From: a bacterium
GTDB taxonomy: Bacteria > Bacteroidota > Bacteroidia > Flavobacteriales_D > Sanyastnellaceae
Direction of reading: 5' to 3'
NCBI GenBank assembly: GCA_029979565.1
Contig: JAPOHG010000020.1
Coordinates: 1-35,141, forward strand
DNA length: 35,141 bases
Part shown: piece after piece, positions 14,334 through 22,824 of the stretch
Layout of the letters: every line of letters begins with the position of its first letter
Position numbering within the stretch: the first letter of the stretch is position 1
The notes under the pieces: generated by a model
The model's input: the letters and a program-made list of their open reading frames with translations, nothing else
Told to the model about the DNA's origin: nothing
Databases searched by the model: none
Made by a program: the position numbers and the translations under genes

Positions 14334-16820
14334 ATGATGCCGTTGCCTCCCTATGCCGATGTGTTGGTGCCGCTTCCGTTGCCCAACCTCCTCACGTATG
14401 CCACAGAAGGGGTGGAAGAGGCGCTGGAAATTGGCATGCGCGTGGTGGTGCAAGTGGGGGCACGCAAACGGCACACAGGGGTGGTGTGCCGCCTGCACCA
14501 AGAGGCCCCCAAGGGCTATGCAGCCCGTCCCATGGACGCCGTAGTCGATGACCGTCCGGTGGTGACGCCGGGTCAACTCCGCATGTGGGAATGGATGGCC
14601 GCTTATTACATGTGTACGCGCGGCGAAGTCATGGCGGCGGCACTTCCCAGCGGCCTGAAATTGTCCAGTCAAACCCGACTCGTTGTGCACCCAGAAGCCA
14701 ACCTCGATGATTTGCGCGGCCTAGCGTCCCAGGCGCAGCTCCTCTTTGACGCCATCGAATTGCGCAAGGGCATTCAACTTTCCGAAGCGGCTGACGTGTT
14801 GGACGTGAAGCACCCTCAGCGCTGGGTCAATCAACTGGTGCAAGCGCAATTGATCGTCTCCGAAGAAGAATGGAAAGAGCGCTACAAGCCCAAGACGGAG
14901 CGCACCCTTCAATTGCCTGAACCGCTGCGCGACGAAGCGGCATTGGGTGCGGCCTTGGACGAATTGGACCGACGAGCACCAAAGCAAGTACGCATTTTGA
15001 CCGCATTCCTGCAGTTGGTGGAGGAGCAAGGCGGCGAGCGCGATGCCATCGTGTCCGAGAAGGAAGTATTGGTGCGAGCGGATGCCGATGCTGCGGCGGT
15101 GAAACGCATGGAAGCCAAAGGGCTTTGGGAACGGGACGAACGCGTGGTGGATGCCAGCGAACAGATGGATTCCAACGCATCGATTCCACTGCCGGCATTG
15201 AGTGCCCATCAATCGAAGGCGTACAAGGCATTGCGCGCTAGCCAGCAGGCCGGACGCATGGCGTTGCTGCACGGTGTCACCGGATCTGGGAAGACCGAAG
15301 TGTACATCCACCTCATTGCCGATGCCCTCGAACGCGGCGAAACGGTGCTCTTCCTCGTTCCGGAAATTGCTTTGACCACCCAGCTGATCCAAAGGCTTTC
15401 CCATCATTTCGCCGCCTTTTTGCACGTCTACCACAGCCGATTCACGCGCCGAGAGCAAACCGAGACCTGGCTGGAGGTGCTCGGCAAGGGGCGGCCCACC
15501 CCCAAACTGATCGTGGGACCTCGTTCCGCCTTGTTTTTGCCCATGCAACAGCTCGGATTGATCATCGTGGACGAGGAGCACGAACCCAGCTTCAAGCAAT
15601 ACGATCCGGCGCCCCGGTATCAGGCCCGGGATGTGGCGATGTGGATGGCGGCCCGCGACCGAGCTTTTTGCGTCTTGGGTTCGGCGACCCCATCTGTCGA
15701 AACACACTGGCTGACGACCGAAGGACGAATCGATCGCGTGGAAATGAACGAGCGTTACGGCGGCGTGATGCTTCCGGAAATTTGGTGCGCCGATCTGCGC
15801 AAGGCCCACCGGCAACGGGCCATGCACGGGCATTTTTCGCGCCTGTTGAAATTGGAAATGGAGGCGGTACTCGAGTCCGGGCGACAGGTCATTTTGTTTC
15901 AAAACCGGCGGGGCTACAGCCCCATGTGGCAATGCGAAACGTGCGCATGGATTCCGGAATGCGAGCGCTGCGATGTCCCCTTGACCGTCCACAAATGGAA
16001 GAACGAACTCAACTGCCACCACTGCGGGTACGTCGTGGATCCGCCACCGCCGGTGTGCGTATCCTGTGGCAAATCGACGATGAAGCCCAAAGGCCTCGGC
16101 ACCGAGCGTATCGAGGAGGAGTTGGCGGAACATTTCCCTGATGCCCGTGTGGCCCGGATGGACGCTGACACCACCCGCAGCCGTCACGGACACCAGCGGC
16201 TTGTCCGTGCGTTTGCAAACCGCGCGTTTGACATTTTGGTCGGAACGCAAATGGTTACCAAGGGCTTGGATTTTGCCCACGTCGGGTTGGTGGGGGTCCT
16301 CAGCGCGGATCGGATGTTGAATTTCCCCGATTTCCGGAGTTTTGAGCGGGCCTTCCAAATGTTGACGCAGGTGGCGGGACGGGCAGGCCGTTCGGGTGAG
16401 CGGGGCAAGGTGATCCTGCAGACCTACAACCCGGACCATTGGGTCATGACCAAGGTGATGGCCAATGACTACAGTGGATTGGTCAATCAAGAATTAATCG
16501 AGCGAAAAAACTACCGGTATCCTCCCTATGTCCGACTTGTTCGGCTGACCTTGAAGCACACCGATGTGCAGCGGTTGGAGGCTGCGGCTGAGGTGCTAGC
16601 GGCGCGGCTAACCCAGCGGTTCATGGCTCGGGTCATCGGTCCAGAAACGCCGATGATCAGCCGCATAAACGACCTGCATCACCGCGTACTCTTGCTGAAG
16701 TTTGAACGCGCATTGCGTCCGGATGCTTACAAGAAACTTCTCCAAGAGGACCTCGACGCCTTCCAAGCCGATGAACGCTTCAAGCGCATCCGGCTCATTG
16801 TTGACGTTGATCCGGCCTGA
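14334..16820 (+). CDS. priA: Primosomal replication-restart helicase PriA
   Basis: An 828-residue 3'-to-5' DNA helicase that recognises stalled forks and reloads the replisome. The N-terminal DNA-binding part begins YADVLVPLPLPNLLTYA. The helicase core has Walker A GVTGSGKT (about 314-321) and motif II DEEH (about 413) followed by PSFKQYDPAPRYQARDVA. Four CxxC pairs bind zinc between about residues 534 and 579 (CETC, CERC, CHHC, CVSC). GTERIEEEL, RMDADTTRSRHGH and QVAGRAGRSGERGKVILQT are standard PriA signatures. Two adjacent ATG codons make the start uncertain by one residue. The last 26 bases overlap the 3' end of the convergent propeller gene. Confidence 0.97.
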   Translation: MMPLPPYADVLVPLPLPNLLTYATEGVEEALEIGMRVVVQVGARKRHTGVVCRLHQEAPKGYAARPMDAVVDDRPVVTPGQLRMWEWMAAYYMCTRGEVMAAALPSGLKLSSQTRLVVHPEANLDDLRGLASQAQLLFDAIELRKGIQLSEAADVLDVKHPQRWVNQLVQAQLIVSEEEWKERYKPKTERTLQLPEPLRDEAALGAALDELDRRAPKQVRILTAFLQLVEEQGGERDAIVSEKEVLVRADADAAAVKRMEAKGLWERDERVVDASEQMDSNASIPLPALSAHQSKAYKALRASQQAGRMALLHGVTGSGKTEVYIHLIADALERGETVLFLVPEIALTTQLIQRLSHHFAAFLHVYHSRFTRREQTETWLEVLGKGRPTPKLIVGPRSALFLPMQQLGLIIVDEEHEPSFKQYDPAPRYQARDVAMWMAARDRAFCVLGSATPSVETHWLTTEGRIDRVEMNERYGGVMLPEIWCADLRKAHRQRAMHGHFSRLLKLEMEAVLESGRQVILFQNRRGYSPMWQCETCAWIPECERCDVPLTVHKWKNELNCHHCGYVVDPPPPVCVSCGKSTMKPKGLGTERIEEELAEHFPDARVARMDADTTRSRHGHQRLVRAFANRAFDILVGTQMVTKGLDFAHVGLVGVLSADRMLNFPDFRSFERAFQMLTQVAGRAGRSGERGKVILQTYNPDHWVMTKVMANDYSGLVNQELIERKNYRYPPYVRLVRLTLKHTDVQRLEAAAEVLAARLTQRFMARVIGPETPMISRINDLHHRVLLLKFERALRPDAYKKLLQEDLDAFQADERFKRIRLIVDVDPA

Positions 16821-17865
16821 CGCTCGTGATTCGGCCAGAGGGCGAAGTGACCTGCCAGATTTGCTGCAACGAGGCGTCCCAATTGAGGCGTTCACGGGGA
16901 ACGAGGGTCGGGACATTGGGAAGTTCGATGTTCTGGGTATCGAGCAGCTGTCCCGCGTAATTGAACGCCTGGATGTGCCATGTACCCGCCGTGCGGGAGG
17001 AAAGGGACAACCCTTCGGTCGTCCAACGGGCGAATTCTTCTGTTTCGATTTGTTCAATGGCATTGGCGGTTCCCATATAGTGAAAGGACGGTGTGCCGTT
17101 GCCGCTGTTCGCGACTCCCAACGTGTCCGTCTCAATGGCGTAGCTGATGTCAGCTGGGTTGGCAAGGCCCGAGCCGGCGCCTTGCACGACGGTTTCTGAA
17201 GAGGAGAAGTCATTGGCGTATCGGGTGATGCGGGCAGGCGACCACGAGCTCACGTAAAATTGTCCCGCATCGTCCATATCCACGCCGTCCAAATTGCCCA
17301 GTCCCGTATTCAGAGCAATGCTGAACTCACCTGTTGCGAGGTCCACATCCAAGATGGGGGCATTGCCACCCCAGTTGACGACAATGGCGCGATTGTTTGC
17401 GTCGTCGATCACCACGCCGTTGGGTGTTGTACCCGTGGCGTTCACCAGGACCTCGGTGGTCATGTTGGCGGGATCGGTGATGTCGATGCGGTGCAATTTG
17501 CCGTTGGAAAAATCGCTGATGATCAGCTCGCCACTGCGGCTGCCCATCCCGTTGAGAAACCCGGCACCGGGAATGGAGAGGGATCCGATGAGGTCTCCGG
17601 TTGCCAGGTCATAAGCACGCACGACGTTGTTGCCGATGGCAAACAGGTGCCCGTCGACCACTTCCATGCCGTGGGTTGCCAACCCCGACCCAAAATACGC
17701 GTAGCTCGCACCGCCGTCACTCGTTTCGAGGATGCTCGAGCCGTTGGAAATGAACCACCGATTCGCGGCAGGGTCGTATTCAGCGGCTTCAATTAAACTG
17801 GGCGTTTGGGCTTGGAGTGAGGGAGCAGCCAGCAAACAAATGGAAAGGAAAGGTGTGCGGATCAT
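16795..17865 (-). CDS. Secreted beta-propeller protein (SMP-30/NHL-like)
   Basis: A 356-residue protein; the start MIRTPFLSICLLAAPSLQAQ is chosen because it gives a signal peptide and its ATG overlaps the stop of the preceding small membrane gene (ATGA). The open frame runs on upstream but is only a shadow there. About residues 25-270 show propeller-type repeats typical of SMP-30/NHL-like proteins (for example ILETSDGGASYAYFGSGLATHGMEVV, NGVVIDDANNRAIVVNWGG and LDGVDMDDAGQFYVSSW). The final ~70 residues (TAGTWHIQAFNYAGQLLDTQ through QVTSPSGRI) loosely resemble a type IX secretion C-terminal domain, which is inference only. Last gene of the serC operon. Ligand or substrate unknown. Confidence 0.75.
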   Translation of the reverse strand: MIRTPFLSICLLAAPSLQAQTPSLIEAAEYDPAANRWFISNGSSILETSDGGASYAYFGSGLATHGMEVVDGHLFAIGNNVVRAYDLATGDLIGSLSIPGAGFLNGMGSRSGELIISDFSNGKLHRIDITDPANMTTEVLVNATGTTPNGVVIDDANNRAIVVNWGGNAPILDVDLATGEFSIALNTGLGNLDGVDMDDAGQFYVSSWSPARITRYANDFSSSETVVQGAGSGLANPADISYAIETDTLGVANSGNGTPSFHYMGTANAIEQIETEEFARWTTEGLSLSSRTAGTWHIQAFNYAGQLLDTQNIELPNVPTLVPRERLNWDASLQQIWQVTSPSGRITSVRPDQRQQ

Positions 17866-18143
17866 GGCTTCGGAGAATCGGAGGTTTGGGATTGGACGTA
17901 CAATTTTGACACCCCCGCCCAGAAAATGGTGAAGAGCACGGTGGCAGCGATGGCGTAAAGTACAAAGGATGGCGGCTCGGCCACATCGGGGACCGACGGT
18001 GCATCCCACACGCTGCCTGCGTTGCCTTGCATGATGTCCCGGATGCGACGCCACGAATTGCGCATGAGGTAATAGCTGCTGAGCCCTATGATGGGCGCGA
18101 GGATGAGCCACGCCCGAAACCACGGTTCGTACAAACGGTTCAT
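17862..18143 (-). CDS. Small two-helix membrane protein
   Basis: A 93-residue protein with two predicted transmembrane helices (about residues 10-26, AWLILAPIIGLSSYYLM, and 58-77, SFVLYAIAATVLFTIFWAGV) joined by a loop with RNSWRRIRDIMQG. It is linked by ATGA overlaps to yggS upstream and to the propeller gene downstream, which makes it a real gene despite its small size. I recognise no family. Position suggests co-expression with serine-synthesis genes, but no function can be assigned. Confidence 0.75.
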   Translation of the reverse strand: MNRLYEPWFRAWLILAPIIGLSSYYLMRNSWRRIRDIMQGNAGSVWDAPSVPDVAEPPSFVLYAIAATVLFTIFWAGVSKLYVQSQTSDSPKP

Positions 18144-18799
18144 CGGCTTCCAAAAATTGCGCTGCCGACCCTGACGAGGGTGGAGCCTTCATCGACGGCG
18201 ATGCGCCAATCTCCGCTCATCCCCATGGAACACGTGTTCCAATGGCCAGGGTTGTAGCGGTCATACAGCATGCGCAATGATTTGAATTCGCTTCCAACCT
18301 GCGCTGCATCGTCTGTGAACGTCGCCATGCCCATGAGGCCGCAAATTTCTGTGTGCTTGAGAGGAGCGCTTGCGATGGCGTTCAGGGTGGCATCCAACTC
18401 AGCCTCCGTCATGCCGTGCTTTTGCTCTTCTTGGGCGATGTGCAGCTGGAGTAAAACCCGGGATTGGATGCCTGCGTTCACGCTGCGCTTGTCGATTTCA
18501 GCGAGCAACCGGTCGCTGTCCACGGCATGGATGAGGTGGGCATGACGGATGGCCTGCTTGACTTTGTTCGTTTGCAGGTGGCCGATGTGGTGCCAACGCA
18601 CGGGCTGCCCGTCGAAGTGCTCAGCCTTGGTATTCATCTCCTGTACCCGGTTTTCTCCGAGGTCCACCTGGCCCGCATTCAGCGCTTCTTGGAGAAGCTC
18701 AACGGGCTTGGTTTTGCTTACGGCGACAAGTTGAACGTGGGCCGGCAATGCAGCCTTCAACGCGTGCAGTCGGTCGGAAATGGAGGAGGCGTTCGTCAT
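18140..18799 (-). CDS. yggS: YggS/PLPBP-type pyridoxal-phosphate homeostasis protein
   Basis: A 219-residue PLP-binding TIM-barrel protein. The PLP lysine lies in LVAVSKTKP (about residue 29), with GENRVQEM, WHHIGHLQTNKVK, the later GLMGMATF and the final SMGMSGDWRIAVDEGSTLVRVGSAIFG, all standard. Members carry PLP and buffer its level but have no known catalysis. The stop and start overlap neighbours by ATGA. Its place in an operon with SerC, a PLP-dependent aminotransferase, fits a role in cofactor supply, though that is inference. Confidence 0.95.
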   Translation of the reverse strand: MTNASSISDRLHALKAALPAHVQLVAVSKTKPVELLQEALNAGQVDLGENRVQEMNTKAEHFDGQPVRWHHIGHLQTNKVKQAIRHAHLIHAVDSDRLLAEIDKRSVNAGIQSRVLLQLHIAQEEQKHGMTEAELDATLNAIASAPLKHTEICGLMGMATFTDDAAQVGSEFKSLRMLYDRYNPGHWNTCSMGMSGDWRIAVDEGSTLVRVGSAIFGSR

Positions 18800-20025
18800 C
18801 GGATCTCATGGATAAACAACCCACTCCGCAATTTTGGTTCAATCCATGTGCTTTTGGGCGGCAAGAACCCGCCACGATCAGCCGTATGCATGAGCTGTTC
18901 CGGCGTGACGGCAGCTAATTCGAACAAGGCCTGTTCGGGTTGAGTGCCGTGCTTGGCTTTCAACGTCGCCGAGTCCAGGGTGCCGGGGGCGTAGGAAAGT
19001 CGGGGGTCGTTTCGGGCGTCCTCAATTCCGAAAAGCGGCTTGAACACATGCGCTTGCAGCACTTCAGCGTCCACGGCTCCGGTGGTCCGAAGGCTTTCGT
19101 GCCATGCCAGTGCCCACGATTGTTCGGGCGTGTGGACGTGGACGCATCCAACAGCCGATGGCGCGGGCGCATCCTCTGCAATCCGCTCCCAGCTCAGGTG
19201 GTCGCTTAAGGAGTCAAAAGCGTGCTCCCACTGAGTGATGCCCCAGCCGGGGTGCCGCAAAACGCGGTGGTACGAGCGAATGGCCAGCTGGGACGCAGGA
19301 ACAGCATACGCCAGTACGTCCTGCTTGGAGGGTTCATCGGGGTATTTGTCAGCGAGCCGCAGGCTTGAAGCGATGCGGTGGTGGCCGTCCGCCAAGTACA
19401 GCGCCGGGATGGCGTTGAGCAACGGCCCTAAGTCCTTGGCTTCATTCGCGTGAACCAACCACACCGAATGGCGGATGCGATCGGTCGTGCTGAAGTCCAT
19501 GTCCGGGCGATGCGCCGCGGTCCAGGTTTCCAACCAAGCAGATGTGTCCGTTCCCTTTGCATCCTGGTCCGGGTACATACAGAGCACTGGCTCGGCATGG
19601 CACCCCACGGTGTCAAGGTATTTGGCGAACAGTTTCTCCCGCTTTTCGAGGGTTTGCTCGTGCAGTTTCAGGCGGCCCTGTTGGATGCCGCCCACGCTCA
19701 TAATTCCCACAACCCCCGTGCACGTGTGATCTTGGGAGGCTTGACGGTAAATCGCGAAAGACGGTTCGTCATCGGCTGTGAGCCATCCTCTATTGAGGAA
19801 GGAATCGAAACGTTCACGGACCAGGCCGTAGAAGGCTTCCGATCCGCGCTTGAAAGGTGCTTTGCCTGTTCCGGCGGGGTTGATGACGTGCAGGTAAGAA
19901 TACGGGTTGCGGTCGAGCTTATCCTGCAATTCAGCCTTCCCGTAGCTCACATACGAGCGGGAGGCCACCAAATGGGGTTTGTCCCTTTCGGGGACAATGA
20001 TGCGGAACGGGTTGAACCAGGTCAA
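18796..20025 (-). CDS. DUF1015 family protein
   Basis: A 409-residue soluble protein of normal family length. It starts with MTWFNPFRIIVPERDKPHLVAS and NPYSYLHVINP and contains the family hallmark LYLADGHHRIASSLR (about residues 215-229), followed by YAVPASQLAIRSYHRVLRH. Genes of this family sit beside serA or serC in many Bacteroidota and other bacteria, and here it overlaps serA upstream and yggS downstream by 4 bases each. The ADGHHR motif, reminiscent of nucleotide- or metal-binding sites, hints at an enzymatic or kinase-like role. Biochemical function is not established in what I can draw on. Confidence 0.9.
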   Translation of the reverse strand: MTWFNPFRIIVPERDKPHLVASRSYVSYGKAELQDKLDRNPYSYLHVINPAGTGKAPFKRGSEAFYGLVRERFDSFLNRGWLTADDEPSFAIYRQASQDHTCTGVVGIMSVGGIQQGRLKLHEQTLEKREKLFAKYLDTVGCHAEPVLCMYPDQDAKGTDTSAWLETWTAAHRPDMDFSTTDRIRHSVWLVHANEAKDLGPLLNAIPALYLADGHHRIASSLRLADKYPDEPSKQDVLAYAVPASQLAIRSYHRVLRHPGWGITQWEHAFDSLSDHLSWERIAEDAPAPSAVGCVHVHTPEQSWALAWHESLRTTGAVDAEVLQAHVFKPLFGIEDARNDPRLSYAPGTLDSATLKAKHGTQPEQALFELAAVTPEQLMHTADRGGFLPPKSTWIEPKLRSGLFIHEIR

Positions 20026-20987
20026 GCGGGTTGTTTTGCGCTAATTTCCTGCACAATCTGGGCAATTTCCAAACCGATGCGTTCTTGTGCTGCACCAGTA
20101 GCTGCGCCCACGTGTGGGGTCAGGGAAACGCGCGGGTGGCGAATGACATCCAAGCGAGGCTTGGGCTCGCCAACGAATACGTCAACGCCTGCTCCGCCCA
20201 GTTGACCGGAGTCCAGCGCTTCGAGCATGGCGTCCTCGTCCACCACACCGCCACGTGCGGCATTGAGAAGGAGCGCTCCGGGCTTCATTTTGGCGATGGC
20301 TTCGGCGTCGATGACGGCTTGGCCATCGGCTTGGGCAGGGATGTGCAAGCTCAAAGCATCCGCTGCCGCGAGGGCTTCATCGAGGGTGACCAATGGGATG
20401 TCAACGCTGATGTGCTGGCCTGCGATGTCGACAGACAACGCGTGCGTTCCGGTGGTTTGGTCCACACCGATGACCTTCATTCCACACCCCAGCGCATATT
20501 GGGCGAGCGACTGGCCGATGCGGCCAAATCCTACCACGGCCAGGGTCATGCCGCGCAATTCACGGCCCTTGCCATATGCTTTTTTCAAGGCCTTGAATTG
20601 TTCACCGCCTTCCACCGGCATGCGGCGGTTGCTGTCGTGCAAAAAGCGACTCAAGCTGAAGAGGTGGCCCATGACCAATTCGGCTACACTTTGCGAGCTG
20701 GCTGCCGGCGTATTGTTGACCTGCACACCTTTTGACCGCGCGTAGGCCACATCGATGTTGTCCATGCCCACACCGCCGCGGATGATGAATTTCAGGTCGG
20801 GACACGCGTCAATGAGCGGCTCACGGACCTTGGTAGCGCTGCGGACAAGCAGGCCGTCTACGTTTTCTGAATTGATGAATTCTGCGAGTTCTTCAGCAGG
20901 AATGAAGTCCGTCCAAACACGGTGCCCGGCAGCTTCAAGTGCGGCGAGCCCGGCTGGGCTGATGCCGTCATTGGCCAAAATATTCAT
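20022..20987 (-). CDS. serA: D-3-phosphoglycerate dehydrogenase (short form)
   Basis: A 321-residue NAD-dependent 2-hydroxyacid dehydrogenase that oxidises 3-phosphoglycerate as the first step of serine synthesis. Features in order: RGGVGMDNIDV, the dinucleotide-binding GFGRIG (about residue 153), the catalytic Arg in LLNAARGGVVDE, catalytic Glu in VDVFVGEPKP, and catalytic His in TPHVGAAT. The C-terminal ACT regulatory domain is absent, so serine feedback inhibition of the long-form type is unlikely. It follows serC by 24 bases and overlaps the DUF1015 gene by 4, supporting its assignment as the serine-pathway enzyme among related dehydrogenases. Confidence 0.93.
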   Translation of the reverse strand: MNILANDGISPAGLAALEAAGHRVWTDFIPAEELAEFINSENVDGLLVRSATKVREPLIDACPDLKFIIRGGVGMDNIDVAYARSKGVQVNNTPAASSQSVAELVMGHLFSLSRFLHDSNRRMPVEGGEQFKALKKAYGKGRELRGMTLAVVGFGRIGQSLAQYALGCGMKVIGVDQTTGTHALSVDIAGQHISVDIPLVTLDEALAAADALSLHIPAQADGQAVIDAEAIAKMKPGALLLNAARGGVVDEDAMLEALDSGQLGGAGVDVFVGEPKPRLDVIRHPRVSLTPHVGAATGAAQERIGLEIAQIVQEISAKQPA

Positions 20988-21011
20988 GGAGTGTGGTTCT
21001 AGTGGTGGGGT

Positions 21012-22079
21012 TTAGCCTTCTGATTCGAGTGCTTGCATGACGTCGACAAGCGTTTGCACCGATTCGAGGGGAAGGGCGTTGTACATCGAGGCGCGGTAGC
21101 CGCCGACGCTGCGGTGCCCTTTCAAACCGCTGATGCCCGCAGACTGCCACAATGCGTCAAAGCGTTCGGCTTTGCTTTCATCCGTCAAACGGAAGGTCGC
21201 GTTCATGTGGGAGCGGCTGTCAACTTGGGCGTGGCCTTCGAACAGGGGATTGCGATCTATTTCCGTGTAAATCAAGGCGGACTTGGCTTCGTTGCGTTGT
21301 TGCATCGCTGCAACCCCGCCGTTGGCCTTCATCCACCGAAGGGTGAGCAGCGTGACATAAACGGGGAAGACCGGAGGCGTATTGAACATGCTGTCTTTGC
21401 CCGCATGCACGGTCAAGTCCAGGTAGGACGGGATGGTGCGACCGGTGTGCCCCATGGCTTCGCGGTCAAAGGCGTACATCACCGTGCCGGCCGGTCCCAT
21501 GTTCTTCTGGGCCCCGGCGTAGATGAGGTGAAAGGGATTTGCGTCGAAGGTGCGCGAGAAAATGTCCGAGCTCATGTCCGCCACTAATGGCACGCCGGCC
21601 TCGGGTGTGCCGGAAAATTGGGTGCCGAAAATGGTGTTGTTCGAAGTGTAATGCAAGTAGCTGGTTCCCGCTTCGGGTGCGTTGAATGCAGGGATGCCAT
21701 CGTAATTCGTTGCCTTTGATGATCCCACCACGTCGATGTTGCCGAGCAGTTTCGCTTCTTTGATGGCCTTCGCCGACCACGTGCCTGAGTCGACGTATGC
21801 CGCTTTGCCTCCTTCCGGTAACAAGTTCATCGCAGCCGTGTAAAATCCGAGGCTGGCCCCACCTTGCAGGAACAGCACGTCGAACCGCTCCGGCAGATTC
21901 AAGAGCTCCTTCACCGCCGATCGCGCTTCTTCCATGACCGCGACGAAGTCTTTGCTGCGGTGGGAAATTTCAATCAGTGAAAGGCCCAGTCCGTTGAAGT
22001 CGTTGACTGCAGCCGCAGCCTCATTGAGTACCTCAGGGGGCAAAATGCACGGCCCCGCGGAGAAATTGTGAATCTTCAT
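21012..22079 (-). CDS. serC: Phosphoserine aminotransferase
   Basis: A 355-residue PLP enzyme converting 3-phosphohydroxypyruvate and glutamate to phosphoserine. The start MKIHNFSAGPCILP is the family's usual beginning; a longer open frame upstream lies partly in the preceding gene. The PLP lysine is in LIYAGAQKNMGPAG (about residue 192), and ISHRSKDF, FLQGGASLGF, SSDIFSRTFD and GHRSVGGYRASMYNALPLE are SerC signatures. It heads the operon serC-serA-DUF1015-yggS-membrane protein-propeller. The upstream region has an inverted repeat and a possible -7 box only a few bases from the ATG. Phosphoserine phosphatase (serB) is not in the window. Confidence 0.97.
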   Translation of the reverse strand: MKIHNFSAGPCILPPEVLNEAAAAVNDFNGLGLSLIEISHRSKDFVAVMEEARSAVKELLNLPERFDVLFLQGGASLGFYTAAMNLLPEGGKAAYVDSGTWSAKAIKEAKLLGNIDVVGSSKATNYDGIPAFNAPEAGTSYLHYTSNNTIFGTQFSGTPEAGVPLVADMSSDIFSRTFDANPFHLIYAGAQKNMGPAGTVMYAFDREAMGHTGRTIPSYLDLTVHAGKDSMFNTPPVFPVYVTLLTLRWMKANGGVAAMQQRNEAKSALIYTEIDRNPLFEGHAQVDSRSHMNATFRLTDESKAERFDALWQSAGISGLKGHRSVGGYRASMYNALPLESVQTLVDVMQALESEG

Positions 22080-22083
22080 GAGG

Positions 22084-22117
22084 CAAAGTTCCGGCGCACG
22101 GTTGTGAAAACCGTCAA
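22084..22117 (-). promoter_or_regulatory. Candidate serC promoter with internal inverted repeat
   Basis: On the minus strand TTGAC (22117-22113) is followed after 21 bases by GAACTTTG (22091-22084), matching TAnnTTTG except for its first base; the serC ATG begins only four bases later. Between them a 6-bp inverted repeat, ACGGTT-5-AACCGT (22098-22114), could be an operator. There is no T run, so it is not a terminator for the upstream gene. Confidence 0.35.
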
Positions 22118-22132
22118 TTCCACGTCGATTTT

Positions 22133-22822
22133 TCAACGCTTTGTGAACCTTTTCAACGCTCGCTCCAAGATGAAGTTCAACTGGAACATTTCCTTCAGTT
22201 CAACTTCTGTCCACTCCGTACCCGATGGGGTGATTCGCTCCAAGGTTTCGAGCCTTCGGTCTTCACTCGGAATGTGGCTCAGGGCTTTCCGCATCTGGTC
22301 GCGGGTTAAGCACAGGTTTTCGCTCGCTTTGATCAAGGTCGAGCACTTTTCCGTTTCAAAGACAGCCCGTTCCATCGCCGAGAGCAGCTCTTCGAAATCC
22401 GCTCGTACCGCAGGTGGGAAGCAACTGGTTGAAAGGGGTTTTCGCGGCAAGGCCTCGATATCACACGTGCCGATCAATAGCTCAGCGGTCCATGCCTGCG
22501 ACTCGGAAATGCCCGATGCGGTTGTAAGCCGAGCGTTGAGGCCAGAGGGTTCTGTCACCTTCTGAGAACATGGGATTTCAATCGCACAAAAGGTGCTGTC
22601 GGGGAACTCAAATCGAAACGAGCGAAAGGGCCCGTCGCAGGCTCCGTTCCACACCCACAGGGAATCTGACCAAATGGAGTCGATCTGACTGACTTGGGCG
22701 AAACTCCGTACCCGTAAGGTGGGGTGGGAAGCGACGCTGTCCACAAGCAATGAATCGGATTGGGCGAGCATCCAACTTGGCAAACTGAGCATGAGGGCCA
22801 CCAACCCGTTCAACCGGGCCAT
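22133..22822 (-). CDS. Secreted DUF4476-like protein
   Basis: A 229-residue protein. The start MARLNGLVALMLSLPSWMLAQ gives a signal peptide and lies 2 bases after the flippase stop; the frame is open further upstream inside that gene. A central beta-rich stretch is followed by a helical C-terminal third (FEELLSAMERAVFETEKCSTLI, then LTRDQMRKALSHI and RRLETLERI) that resembles DUF4476, a domain common in secreted Bacteroidota proteins, with the usual Q-M/V at the middle helix. Three cysteines in the middle (PCSQK, GTCDIE, TSCFPP) may form disulfides. Function unknown. Confidence 0.68.
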   Translation of the reverse strand: MARLNGLVALMLSLPSWMLAQSDSLLVDSVASHPTLRVRSFAQVSQIDSIWSDSLWVWNGACDGPFRSFRFEFPDSTFCAIEIPCSQKVTEPSGLNARLTTASGISESQAWTAELLIGTCDIEALPRKPLSTSCFPPAVRADFEELLSAMERAVFETEKCSTLIKASENLCLTRDQMRKALSHIPSEDRRLETLERITPSGTEWTEVELKEMFQLNFILERALKRFTKR

Positions 22823-22824
22823 GG

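Noticed and set aside
14721-16490. 589-codon antisense open frame opposite priA
   Set aside because: Same codon-bias shadow; no signal peptide, domain or promoter, and priA is complete.
17866-18192. N-terminal extension of the propeller protein frame
   Set aside because: It reads through the small membrane protein and yggS in another frame, gives His/Arg-rich nonsense-like sequence, and would hide the clear signal peptide at 17865.
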